From NCBI GenBank assembly GCA_035771165.1, contig JAWNZC010000314.1:848501-912500 (forward strand): a DNA stretch of 64,000 nucleotides, written 5' to 3'. The first letter of the stretch is position 1. Each line of letters opens with the position of its first letter. The DNA is from Paragorgia papillata (lineage: Eukaryota > Cnidaria > Anthozoa > Scleralcyonacea > Coralliidae). A program made the position numbers and the translations under genes. Under the pieces are notes generated by a model. That model was not told the origin of the DNA, did not search any database, and saw nothing but the letters and a program-made list of their open reading frames with translations. Below are positions 42,838 through 53,802 of the stretch, in pieces.

Positions 42838-43068
42838 ATGTATTCCATACAGCTAACACATCCTTTCGGGCTCTTGGTCTCTGGAGGTACTAAGACAGGC
42901 AAGACAACGTTTGTGAAACAATTGTTAGCTCACGCCCAAATCATGATCGACCCACCTCCGGAAAACGTCGTGTATTTTTATACAGAATATCAAGATACAT
43001 TTGCTGAAATAGAAACACTTATTCCAGAGATTCAGTTTGTCCGGGTAAATCGCCACGCCAGAAAATAA
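42838..43068 (+). pseudogene. Packaging-type P-loop ATPase, N-terminal fragment
   Basis: 76 residues with a hydrophobic beta strand, then a Walker A loop GGTKTGKTTFVKQ (~residues 16-28) and VVYFYTEYQDTF. This fits the FtsK/HerA/A32-like packaging ATPase of Polintons. The homology ends where the inverted right arm begins (~43046), so Walker B and the rest are missing. The final residues are read from the arm and are not part of the original gene. Confidence 0.65.
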
Positions 43069-43204
43069 GACAACAGGTAGTGTTAACAAAAGATATATTA
43101 TTAAATTTCCTATTTACAAGCACACACAAAAGTATTAATTATCAGCACACAAAGTTAAAAACCCTAAACTATTTACAATTATTTACAGATCCCATGTACA
43201 AAAA

Positions 43205-44421
43205 TTAGTAACCGTACGGAATGGTGTTGAAATTTTCTACAATTACCCGTTTATTGTACACAATCCTATAATCCTTGTGTTGTTGTTTTGTGATAACTTG
43301 CTTTTTGCTAGTGTTCCTGGTAATTTTGAATGGTATATCTACAGCAACTTTCACTGAATCTGCGTTTTTCATATCACCCAGAACATTAAGATATACTAAA
43401 TCACACATAACATTGAAATTAACTGTTTCCAATGTTTGAAAATTTAAAGTGATACCTCGTATCTTACAACACGTTTTTCCGCTACTAAGTTCATAAGAAT
43501 AGTTCTTCGGGCCCCCGGAGACGAAGGTCGTGATGTAATCACCGTGTAATTCGTCCGTCAATTCGCCCAAATAGACGTCTGTCTCCGGTTCTGGCTCCCT
43601 GGTTTACTCACGTAAATGACAGAGTCCGTGTCGTAATATAGCACTCTTTCTCCGAGCTGTTCCAACGTGCTGTAGAGCTTTAACCGGGCGTGAGCAGTTG
43701 TGAAAGCAGCAATCACCACGTTGGTCTTGGCATTCGGTTCGATGAAGTTATCTTTGTGTTCATATCGTAGCTCTATGACATCATCACTCACAAACAAAGC
43801 ATCGATCACTTCTATTTCGTCGGCTGTCAACATGTCGAAATACTCTTGCGGATCTGTGACGAGCTTTACTTTAGTCATGTTGGTTCTTTGCGCAAATTTC
43901 CCTGCAAAACAAAACAAAAATCAATATCTATTAACAATATTAATCTCTCTCTAATAAATTTACGTTATTTATTACGATATTTAATACAATATTTGTACTC
44001 ACCCCAAAAAGAGTTCAACATGAGCTTCGCCAAAGCACGGAGTCCAGGATTTTTCGCAATTTTTGTACGATCCATGAGAATACCCTCTCGTTGATTGTAC
44101 TCGTCGATATACTGCTGCTTCTTGTCCTCGGTGTCACAGTCCTCCGAATAACCGCTGGATTCCTGCTTGATCTTCGGGAATGTGCCGATGTAGTCCTTGA
44201 ATAGCTCGTTACTCTGTCGGGGAAAATGCCACACTTCGTCTATTCCGATCAACCGATATCCTTTCTCCAAAGCTTTCTGTAATTCATTGGTTACCCAAGT
44301 ACCCTGAATTGCACGCTCCTGGTATGTATGGGTGCATTGCTCTTGGTTCAATCCGTCAGCACAAGTTTGGCACAGCGGGAACATAAGCTTTCCGTGAGCA
44401 CGATACGGAGATAAGCGACTA
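43205..44421 (-). pseudogene. DNA polymerase B 3' half, right arm
   Basis: Minus-strand copy of the left-arm gene. Exon 1 runs ~44421-44003 and exon 2 43901-43205, with a 101-bp intron at the same KLMLNSFWG/KFAQRTN position. Here the exon 1 frame is open across the site damaged on the left, and the C-terminus is present (ending NTIPYGY). A 1-nt loss near 43604 shifts the frame just after the catalytic DTDS, so this copy is also broken, but in a different place. Confidence 0.75.
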
Positions 44422-44596
44422 TTCTTCCAAAATTATTTAGATCCATTTCTTCATAGATGTTCACACGATCTAATTGATCGCTAAAACTGTCAAACAGGTG
44501 TCGATGATCGTCAAGACATGTCTGAATATAAAATGATAACGTATCTTTATCGATATCAATGTTATGTTGTTTTAATTCATCAAAAATTGTATCCAT
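44348..44596 (-). CDS. Small helical ORF, right-arm copy
   Basis: 82 residues, nearly identical to the left-arm ORF at 41147-41404. It has a three-residue deletion (LHH) before IYEEMDL. Unknown function. Confidence 0.35.
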   Translation of the reverse strand: MDTIFDELKQHNIDIDKDTLSFYIQTCLDDHRHLFDSFSDQLDRVNIYEEMDLNNFGRIVAYLRIVLTESLCSRCAKLVLTD

Positions 44597-44717
44597 TGTA
44601 TTGGTCTATAACAATTCGTGTTCACACGACCAAAGTTGGAGATAAATGAACCACAAAAAAGTCAGGTATAAACATATATTTATTAGATAGATAATTAGAA
44701 TACAAAATTATACATGT

Positions 44718-45224
44718 TCAGCAAATGTGCAGTTTTTCCAAGTCTATAGTCAAGTCATTTACCGACTTTTGAAAAAGGTACTCTTCGTAGGCTTTCTTAT
44801 GATCAGTTTCATGGCTCGTGAATTTCTCTTCAGTCTTTTTGACTGTATATCTGTAAGATGGTGGCATACTAAACAGAACAGTGGAAAATGGTTCACGGGG
44901 ATCTTCTTCCGGTTTCCATTCGAAAAAGTCGCAGCAGTTTTCTCTCTCGTGGGGACACGAGTAAAATAGACGACCCTGATTAGGACCTTCTTTCTTGACT
45001 TTGCTAGTACGACAAATCAGACCATGTCGACATATTGGTTTGATACCCTCGAAGACATCAGCCCATTGCCAAAACGAACAGGGATTTCCTCGTTCGGAGC
45101 AAACAAAGTATGGTCTCCCGTAACTTTCCTTCATCTTATCTTTAACCATTCGCATCTGTGCTAGTCGTCCATGGCCATAGCACCTTGGATGTAAACATCC
45201 ACTTTCATGGAAGGAGGCTACGGC
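44718..45224 (-). pseudogene. GRF zinc-finger gene, right-arm copy, 5'-truncated
   Basis: The last ~168 residues of the GRF protein, with fingers 2 and 3 complete. At 45224, the end of the palindrome arm, the sequence changes to unrelated DNA, so the first finger and promoter are missing. Differences from the left copy are few (for example S/C before RHGLICR). Confidence 0.75.
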
Positions 45225-45806
45225 TACAGATGTGAGAACACAAGGAACATTCATGAAGATGACAGACTTTAAGGAAACAGTTTGTTGACAGTAACAGTAT
45301 CTTTATATTTTTGCATTATTATTTATGTGCTTTATTACTAAACGAGTTGTATATTTGTTATGCTGAGTAGGAAGCTTTTATACACATGTATGTTCTACAG
45401 TATGTACCATTTGTGTTTTTACCGACTGTTGCTTGTCTTTGAGTTTGAGATCGGCAATGGACAGTAGTCTTATTGATCCATTAGGATTTATATTCAAAGT
45501 GCTTTGAACCTTTGAGTATGTAATTTTGTGACAAGTATGTTATCCATATCTTGATGTTCATTTTGATACTGTATAAATTTTGATGCATAGATTGAGTAAA
45601 AAGATATTCATCATAGAAACAACTTTGAACCAGTCATGATGTTCCTCATATATATACAGTAATACTTTAATGACATATTGGCCATTATGATATCAGCAGC
45701 CAAGTGTGTGTTATGTGCGGATGGTGACCAAAATGTATAGAGAAATTAGAGTCTGACATTCAACTACAGTACCAACACTGCAGAGTCAAAGAGCCTTCCC
45801 AACATT

Positions 45807-45850
<44 letters not shown>

Positions 45851-45984
45851 GCCATGTATAAAATAATAAATGGCAGGGTCACCGCAGCAGTATACACCAA
45901 TTACTGCGGGCCCGTGGAAAAACATGGAATCAGGATTCATGTTGTATGAAGATATTGCATAGATGTAGGGTGCGGGTATATTTT
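45225..45984. other. Intergenic with (ATTT)n
   Basis: No gene recognised. A (ATTT)n tract of ~10 units lies at 45808-45846. Confidence 0.5.
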
Positions 45985-46500
45985 ACTAGTCACCTATTGC
46001 ATATTTGCTAGTGCATCTGTACCTGGCCCACACATGTGAAGTTTGGGCACCTCAGACAATAACTAAAATCAGTAAGGTTGAAAGACTACAATGCAGGGCA
46101 ACTAAATATATTTTTAAATATAACTAAATATAAGTTTTTGAACTGGCAGGATGATTTACAGTATCATACAATCTGAATGATCATCTGAAAACAGTTAATT
46201 TACTACTATACCATTATCATACTGGCATGACTTGAAATATCTTATCTATCTTAAACGTTATACAGGTCACTATAATATTCCTATTAATAGTTTTGTGCAA
46301 CTCAATAATCCAGTCGGAATCACTAGAAACAGTTCAGAACTAGATGTACTAGTTTCTAAACTTTTTAAGCTTGTTAATACTTGAACTGTATATTTAAACT
46401 TTGGAGTAGTCTACGTTGCTCAATACCAGATTCTACCTCAGTTAATCAGTTTAAAACTCAACTTTCTAATCACTACATTAATGCTGTAATTATTAGTTAA
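45985..46500 (+). pseudogene. LINE C-terminal remnant
   Basis: Plus-strand blocks LVHLYLAHTCEVWAPQ, KVERLQCRATKYIFKY, then LPLLYWHDLKYLIYLKRY and a TRNSSELDVLV block. This order is the C-terminal domain of CR1-type LINEs. Stops and shifts are frequent, so it is an old copy. Confidence 0.6.
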
Positions 46501-46837
46501 TGCTTACAACGTCAATAACTTTTTTTGGAAATCAATGTTTAAAATATTCTTCATCCCGACCTCCAACATACTCTCTTCTAAACCTTACTGCTACTGACCT
46601 TAGTCACTTATATCTATTGTATTTGTTTACATGATTATCCTGAATTGTGAAATGGTCTAGAATTTCAGATAATCCTGAATATTAAAGAAAATGAAACCCA
46701 ACCCTGACCCCCACCTCTAAACCTGACCCTAAACCTAACGACAACCCCTAGTAACCCTAAATCTAACCACAATCCCCCAGGGAGAAAGTTCCACCTCTCA
46801 GACCTTGACCACAACACCCCTACTGTTTTTTGTTATA

Positions 46838-47695
46838 CAGTCGAACCTCTATTAAGCGGTCACGTTCAGGGAATGGCTTTGCGGCCGCTTAATAGAGTGA
46901 TGCCAACAATGGGCCTTGGGTGTGGTCAAATGACCTTTTATTCGATTCTAAAACACTGATAACAGTAACAAGTAGACTTTGAAAAGAAATCAACAAGGAG
47001 TTAACAAAACAGTTTTCAAAAACCGAAAAAATAATAAAACAAAGGAGCAACGAAACGAATAACAAAAATGCGCCTAGCAAGTTATGTTGGCTTAAAATAG
47101 TTATCAATTAATGTGCATCTGTCGCTGCGGTGCACTGAGTTTCAAAGCGCAAAGCAAGTCATTTGTCTTTGTAATTGACAGAGCTAGCTCCTCATATCCG
47201 TGATACTGTGCAAAATTCTGCAGCATCTCAGCACGCCAAATCCCTGCACAAGGAGGGATTTGACGCAAAGTAAAGAGTAGTGTTCCTCTGCACCGGACAT
47301 GCAGATATTTTTATTACCGACAATGTTTTTGAATTTGATTACATGTAAACTTGAGGCATGAGGTTTCAAGTGACATGTGTTGAATGAAATACATGTACTT
47401 ACTGACAGCAACTATATAAGTGTTCTATGGTCTCTTGTTTAGCTCAGGTTTTAGTTTCGGTTCTCTTGCGGTAAAAATTGTGCCTAAGATAAATTAAGCT
47501 GGCCGTTTAATACAGGTAAAAAAAAACAATACGAAATACCAATTGGGACGGTCACCGCTCGTAGGTGGCCGTGGCCGCTTAGTAGAGGTGGCCGTTTAAT
47601 AGAGGGGTAATCTATAGTAAATTACAGGAAATATTTTAGGGTTTTTGACAAGTGGCCGTTTAATAGAGGGTGGCCGCTTAATAGAGGTTCGACTG
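46838..47695. mobile_element. pogo/Tigger-like MITE, 858 bp
   Basis: The ends CAGTCGAACCTCTATTAAGC (from 46838) and its inverse at 47695 are flanked by TA (46836-46837, 47696-47697). The motif GGCCGCTTAATAGAG, or close forms, recurs several times near each end. Such ends are typical of pogo/Tigger elements. The short frames inside are not a transposase. Confidence 0.85.
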
Positions 47696-47948
47696 TATGC
47701 TTTTTAGTTTAACATCCCGCATGTGGGACAGAGAAGTCCCCTAGGCATCAGGATCATCCTGAATTCTAGACACTTTAAATTGACAATTCAGGATAGTTTT
47801 GCACCACATTCAGCCTTCGATCTGATCTTCCTCAGCCCACTCCCACCTCTTTGCTCGCGCGTTATAGAGACCTCTGCACTTTCCAGTAGCCCAAGTGAAC
47901 ACCTGACCCAGGTGTCTTGTTTATACTACCTTTGGTGCCGTGACCAGG

Positions 47949-49182
47949 ATGGCAACGACAAATCGTACAAGTGTAGCGCTTACAGAGGTCTTCTCAGATG
48001 GGGGTATTGTTTTTTGGCTGAGGAAGTTTGAGCTTTGTTCAGCGGCAAACAATTGGAAAGATCCCGATATGTTGAAGCGACTACCCACGCTCTTGTCAGG
48101 TATTAAAGCCTTCGCATTCGCTGTTTTCGAACGTCTCGCAGGGAAAAAAAAAGAGGATTACAATTTACAAAAAAAGCCTAACATGTACAGAAGCTCTCAC
48201 GGCAGCCTTTGGCGGAGACGCGACTAGCAAACACATCGCAATGATGACGTTTCGTAATCGAATGCGAAAACCAGAAGAAGATATCCAGGTGTTCGCCTAC
48301 AATTTAGAAGCACTATTAAGACGCGCGATGCCCAACATCGAAGGTGGAGGCAGAGACATGCTTCTCAAGCAACAATTCGTGCCGAGCTTAAGAAAGAGCT
48401 TTTACAAAGACCTACTCTATCATATGGAAACAGTCGCAGTTGCGCAACAACTGGATCTAGCAAGTCAGATTTCTCCAAACCAAACCGACAGCCCGGTGAA
48501 TCAAGCAAGCGCGAGCAGTTTCACACAGCCGATAACCGCCACTCCGCCTTTGGTTACGCAGTTATTGGAAAATGTGGAAACTCTTACAAGAAAGGTTAGT
48601 GAATTATCTGAATCAGTCGCTAACGTAAACGCTGCGTCGACAGGAAATCCTTTTCGTGGGAGACTTGGGCCCTGTTATCAATGTGGTAAGATGGGTCACA
48701 TCGCCAACGAATGTAGAAGCAACAGTCGACGAACAAATTATCGGCAACGCAGCGCGGAGAATTACTGTTTTGTTTGTGGGCAAATAGGACATTTTGTACG
48801 AGAATGCCAATTTCGATTCCAGTCCTCTCTTCCTAGCCAACCGCGTCAGGGAAACGACCAGGCCGACCCATCGCTAGGCTGGGGGTCTGTCGATGATAAT
48901 ACGGCCTTGCCCATAAATTGTATCCAGCCTACTGCAGTCTTCATCAAGGCACGCGATGGGGACCATGAGCGAAAATGTTTAGTGGATACAGGCGCGACGG
49001 TATCATTAATTAGTCGACAATTTATCAGCGGTCCTTTAAAGCCATACTCTTTGAAGGCACGGGGGATCGGTGTGGAGGAGCTACAAGTGCTGGGAATGAA
49101 AGAATTTGAAGTGCACCTCGATGAATGTATCACATCCGTTTGTGGTCGTGGGAATGAGGGACACCTGTATTTTGGGTGCTGA
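47949..49182 (+). pseudogene. Gypsy Gag, CCHC knuckles and protease start
   Basis: Gag begins MATTNRTSVALTEVFSDGG. Its capsid part is broken by a frameshift near 48110-48190 and resumes at 48241. Two zinc knuckles follow (CYQCGKMGHIANEC, CFVCGQIGHFVREC, ~48670-48810). Then the protease motif CLVDTGATVSLIS lies at ~48978. A frameshift near 49120 moves the rest into another frame. Confidence 0.8.
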
Positions 49183-50401
49183 CGTTTTGAAATCAGGGAA
49201 AACGCTTGTCGACCTAGCAAATTCAAAGTTATCCTGGCCAACGGGAGAATTAACAATGATCATCGAAACAACCAAACCGACTGTAAATAAACTGAGCGTT
49301 TTGTTAGAAAGTTACTCCGATGTTTTTGTAAACGGGCCGGACGACCCTTTGGGTCGAACTACGCGAGCAGAGCACTTTATTGACACAGAAGACAGCCGTC
49401 CGGTGAAACAACGGCCGCGTATAGGATCCCAGTCCACCTCAATACTGTCGTGAACAAACAAGTGACCGACATGCTGGAGAGAGGTCTTATTTGACCCAGT
49501 ATAACAGTCCCTGCATGGTCTTCACCAATAGTATTGGCTCCAAAGAAAGATGGCAACTAGGTTTATCAATAAGTTTTCCGACATAGCTGCACCACTCCAC
49601 GACCTGACCAAAGGTGGCCAACGCGAATTCTGCTTGACATCTTCAGTCGATAGCGCCTTCAAAAAGCTCAAGAGTCGTCTGTGTTCAGCACCAATATTGT
49701 CCTTACCAGACTTCTTTGTACCTTTTACCATTTACACCGACGCCAGCGATTCAGGCCTCGGAGCTGTCTTCTCCCAACACAAAGGAGAGCATGAGCACGT
49801 GATTGCGTACGCCAGTCGAACTCTTACCCCAGAAGAAAGAAACTACTCAACCACGGATAAGGAATGTCTAGCCATAGTATGGACGGTTAATCATTGGAGA
49901 CCATACTTGTTCGGTAAAGCATTTGGTGTGGTGACGGATCATCGAAGTTTGATTTGGCTGCAAGGATTGAAAGAACCGAAAGGTCGGCTAGCCCGGTGGG
50001 TACTTGCTTTACAAGAATACGAGTTCGAGATTAAGCATCGTCCAGGTCGACAACATTGCAACGCGGACACCCTTTCGAGGTTTTCCCGAACGGCACCTTC
50101 TCAGGAACTAGAGCAGCATCCTGATGAGACACTGGCGGTTGGGGTAGGAGTCACCAAAGTTTGCTCATCGTGGTCAAGAAAGGAGATCCGCACAACACAG
50201 CAGGTTGATCCAACCATTTCCTTGATAATGCAGAACTTACCCAAGCCGCTGGAGAGCCGTAAGATAGCGGAGATTGGAAGGAGAATGGGGAGCTGCGGCG
50301 CTACAGGCAGCTGTGGTCAAGTACAGTTCGAGATGGTAGAGGGCGTTCTATACCGTCTTATGGATAAGAGTACCCCAGCGAACCGGCTAGTTTTAGTCTA
50401 G
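49106..50401 (+). pseudogene. Gypsy protease end, RT start, RNase H
   Basis: The frame at 49106-49453 runs from protease into the pre-RT region. Just after the RT start (SPIVLAPKKDG, ~49518-49550) the sequence jumps to the connection/RNase H region (DIAAPLHDLTKGG; YTDASDSGLGAVFSQ; VTDHRSLIWLQ; RQHCNADTLSR). The palm with its catalytic aspartates (roughly 450 bp in related elements) is missing. Confidence 0.8.
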
Positions 50402-50466
50402 ACTTGGATCGCGCGCCGCTTCGCGTCCCCTCGAGAGACAGACTTGTTCCAAGTCTAGTTTTAGTC
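50390..50466. mobile_element. 59-bp micro-MITE with 9-bp target duplications
   Basis: The insert 50399-50457 begins TAGACTTGGA and ends TCCAAGTCTA, exact 10-bp inverted repeats. GTTTTAGTC flanks it on both sides (50390-50398 and 50458-50466). It interrupts the Gypsy frame, which resumes after the second GTTTTAGTC. The GC-rich centre is only 39 bp. The duplication size suggests a MULE-like or related transposase. Confidence 0.85.
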
Positions 50467-51758
50467 GTACCTCGAACGATGCGGCCAAAACTTTTAAAGC
50501 TTTCGCACAATGATCCAAGTTCAGGGCACATGGTAGTCGACCGTTGCTTGGAACGCTTACAACAACGATATTACTGGCCAGGGATGGCGACAGAAGTACA
50601 GCTGTGGATTGCCGAGTGTGAACAGTGCAACCGCCGTAAAGCACCCATTCAATCACAAAGGGCGCCTATGAAGAGTATAAACGTTGGACAGCCTATGGAT
50701 GTTCTAGGCCCACTGCCGATGACTGCACGCGGGAACCAGTACATCTTGGTCATGTCCGATCACTTTACCAAGTGGGTAGAGGCGGTGCCGATGGCCGATC
50801 AGCGAGCCGAAACGGTTGCTAAAGCTTTTGTTGATGAAGTAGTCACTCGTCATGGAGTCCCAAATAAACTCCTAACTGACCAAGGAAGGAATTTCGAGGC
50901 GGATCTTATGAAACGAGTGTTTCATCTTTTGGGTGTAAACTGAGAACTTCGCCGTACCGTCCTCAAACCGGTGGAGAGGTTAAACCGCACCCTCAAAGGA
51001 ATCCCCACGGCCTACGTCAACAAGGACCATAGTGATTGGGATGTTCACTTACCACTAGCTTTGTTTGCGTACCGGAGCAGTGCACATTCCTCGTCAGGAT
51101 CGAGTGTTGCCCTTCAAAGCAGTTTACGGCCGCGAGGCCACTACACCGTTAGTGCTTGTGAGCATTCCGTTGGAAGCAAAAGAACAGTTCATTTCAAATT
51201 ATTGCGACGAGCTGGAAAAGACCTTGAAAGACGTCCATAACGGCATTGCAACCAACATAAACGAGGCACAAAGGAGACAGAAGAAGGGGTACGATGACCG
51301 CAACAAAGTCAACCAAAGTACTTCGTTTGACCAAGAAGATCGCGTATGGCTCAATAACCAAGCGGTTCCAAAGGGATTAAGCCGAAAGTTCCATCTGCAC
51401 TGGGCGGGGCCCTACGTGCATGATACTCAGTCGACTTGGTAATGTAAACTACCACATCAAACCGGAATCCGGGAAAGGTAAAACCCAAGTGGTGCACCGC
51501 AATCGCCTCAAGCTGGTCATAGGCAAACCAAGAGTCGAAGAATGTCCGCTTATCGACCATCCGATGGAGCAGAACCATAGAGAAAATGTACTTCCCGATG
51601 AGCCAGCAGTACATCATCAAGAGATGCCCGCGGGGATGCAGGTGTTACCACAAGAAGGGCCCATCCTACTGCGACGGTCCACCCGTTGTCGTCGGCAGCC
51701 AGATCGATATCAGGACTACAATTTAGACGAATTAAAGATCGAGGACGCTCTCCTTTAA
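50404..51758 (+). pseudogene. Gypsy integrase and C-terminal domain
   Basis: An H2C2 finger (LSHNDPSSGHM...CEQCNRRK), then the integrase core with D in MDVLGPLP and D in LTDQGRNFE. The third acidic residue region (QTGGEVERLNRTLKG) is in another frame after a lesion near 50943. The C-terminal part (NVNYHIKPESGKGKTQVVHRNRL) is in a further frame from ~51430. A 59-bp insertion precedes this section. Confidence 0.75.
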
Positions 51759-51770
51759 GGAGGGGGATAA

Positions 51771-51965
51771 TGTAATATAAATCGTATGCTGACAATTAAT
51801 AGGTAATCTAGTAGACGCCTCATCGGCATAATTGATTAGTAATAGGATATGGCTTGTGTGGGTTATTGTGAGAGTGGAAGAGAGAGAGCACGCCAGTGTA
51901 TGTGATATTGTGATTAATAAAAGAAACAAGTTCTACGGTAATCTGTGTTTTGAGTTTATACTACA
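51771..51965 (+). repeat. 3' LTR of the Gypsy element
   Basis: Starts TGTAATATAAATCG right after the purine tract AAGGAGGGGGATAA and ends GTTTATACTACA. The AATAAA signal is at 51916-51921. Length 195 bp. Confidence 0.65.
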
Positions 51966-52894
51966 ACTAGAAATACATAAACGCAACAACCCCTCGCCCG
52001 CTATATATGAATTTTTAACACAACAACACAACAACCCCCCCGAAAACATCCCCAGAAAATTAATTAGCAAAGTTCATCTGTTGTCATGTATTGACAGACC
52101 GAAAGGAAGAACATGCATAGTCAATATTAAAAAAAAACAAACCCGAGATGAACTAAATGACAAATTCTCATTCAAAAACAGATATAAATAGTGGCCAGGA
52201 AAAGACACAATGCCAACAACCTAGCGTCCAAAGACAATGCTAGACAAGATATTATTTATATTGATTTTCATTTTCAAGATTTATTTCGTTTTAACTCAGC
52301 TAAACTGGTAAATACGAATCTCCTACCGTTATTAAACTTTCTTCTGCTCATATCACCACAAACACTGCCAATTCAGTGTACTCTTTTCGGATTGTTTTTC
52401 TCGTTCGCGGTTTCTTACTTTTTTCGTTGTTGACAAATAAATATGACAAAGCATCATTCAGTTCTCATGATCTAAAAAGCCGTTTGTTTCAAAATTTCTT
52501 CATCGTTCTCTCTCGAGTTAAGTAGAATACACCAGAGCAGAATTCTTTACCAGCTTTGAACAGTTTCAGGACACATCCTTGTTCTTTCAGGTACATTTCG
52601 GTCGGCATCGTTTTCGGTCTTTATTGTATAAATTTTTAGGCTTTTTTCACTGGTTTTAAGTCATGTTTATTGTTGCCTCTTCTCTGCTGTCTCTATTGCT
52701 GTCACATCTCTTCTTAGCCTTCTTTCTTTGGTCTTTTTCCATAGTAATGTTCATGTACATTTTAGCTGAAACCATTTTTTTCTGGCAAAGATTTCTTTCG
52801 TCATGATCGTGATCACTGAAAAACTGTATTTTGCAATCCAACTGAACTTATGATTATAATTTGCTGACGTAAATTTAAATAATTTGAATAATTT
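51966..52894. other. Intergenic, no recognised gene
   Basis: A frame at 51966-52191 (NNPSPAIYEFLTQQHNN...) lacks known domains. Nothing else is supported. Confidence 0.4.
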
Positions 52895-52949
52895 AACAGG
52901 TTAGTTACCAGTACCCTGCTATCCGAACTGCGCAAGTTGTGGATTTGAT

Positions 52950-53002
<53 letters not shown>

Positions 53003-53330
53003 ACAAACAAAGTGCTGTGTTCGCGAAATGTCGAAAAGTGCTCAATATCGTAAAGATAGAGCGAATATACTATAAGTGGGCTTACCTCAAATGTTGATGG
53101 TCGCTACTGTCAGTTTCACGCTGGGCGATCTTCAGGCGGCTGAAGATCGCCCAGCGTGAAACTGACAGTAGCGACCATCAGCATTTGAGGTAAGCCCACT
53201 TATAGTATATATACAGCATAAACATGTTTCAGAATTACTTTCAGGTTTTCATCTCGCGTGTAATTTTGCGTGTAAGTGGACTCCACGCGTGTCGAGATTA
53301 GCACCCTCGCCCGGGCTCGGGGATAATAAC
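52895..53330. repeat. Dispersed repeat R, copy 2, with a TA-targeted insertion
   Basis: The flanks (CTATCCGAACTGCGCAAG at 52918 and GGACTCCACGCGTGTCGAGA at ~53278) match copy 1 at 5610-5820. Between them copy 2 has extra sequence: (TA)n at 52951-52999, a short AAATGTCGAAAAGTGCTC segment and the palindrome at 53065-53210. Confidence 0.65.
53065..53210. mobile_element. 146-bp near-perfect palindrome with hammerhead-like core
   Basis: Arms of 71 bp (53065-53135 and 53140-53210) differ at one position and are separated by GCGG. On the plus strand the right arm has CTGAAGA (53140-53146), a CGC/GCG stem, GAAACTGACAGTA, i.e. a hammerhead core with an ACT/AGT stem III and a GTA triplet as in copy 1. 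Stem II has a T-T mismatch and stem I does not pair, so activity is doubtful. Confidence 0.65.
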
Positions 53331-53344
53331 AGTTTTCGCGATAG

Positions 53345-53802
<458 letters not shown>

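Larger units (their letters stand above)
40506..45224. mobile_element. Polinton/adintovirus-like element arranged as a 4.7-kb palindrome
   Basis: Two inverted arms of very high identity, left 40506-42404 and right 43046-45224, flank a ~640-bp unique centre. The left arm is shorter mainly because of a ~295-bp deletion at its inner end (between ACCTTCG and GTTACTAATT at ~42234). Each arm holds most of a GRF zinc-finger gene, a small helical ORF and the C-terminal half of a family B DNA polymerase. The centre holds a small zinc-finger gene and the start of a packaging-type ATPase. Gene content points to a Polinton/Maverick or adintovirus-like element. No integrase, protease or capsid gene is seen, so it is partial. 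The inversion is unusual. Confidence 0.7.
47868..51965 (+). mobile_element. Gypsy LTR retrotransposon with deleted RT palm
   Basis: A leader ending TTTGGTGCCGTGACCAGG (probable primer-binding region), gag from ATG 47949, two CCHC knuckles, protease, an RT start, then RNase H, integrase and a 3' LTR (51771-51965) preceded by a purine-rich tract. The 5' LTR is mostly missing or replaced. Only the TTTATACTAC end is similar to the 3' LTR. The RT catalytic region is deleted, and several frameshifts are present. Confidence 0.85.

Noticed and set aside
46680..46780. Telomere-like CCCTAA-type repeats
   Set aside because: Irregular and short. They are not a telomere array.
50122..50140. CTGATGAG in the Gypsy region
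   Set aside because: It lies in coding sequence and has no stem II or GAAA core.
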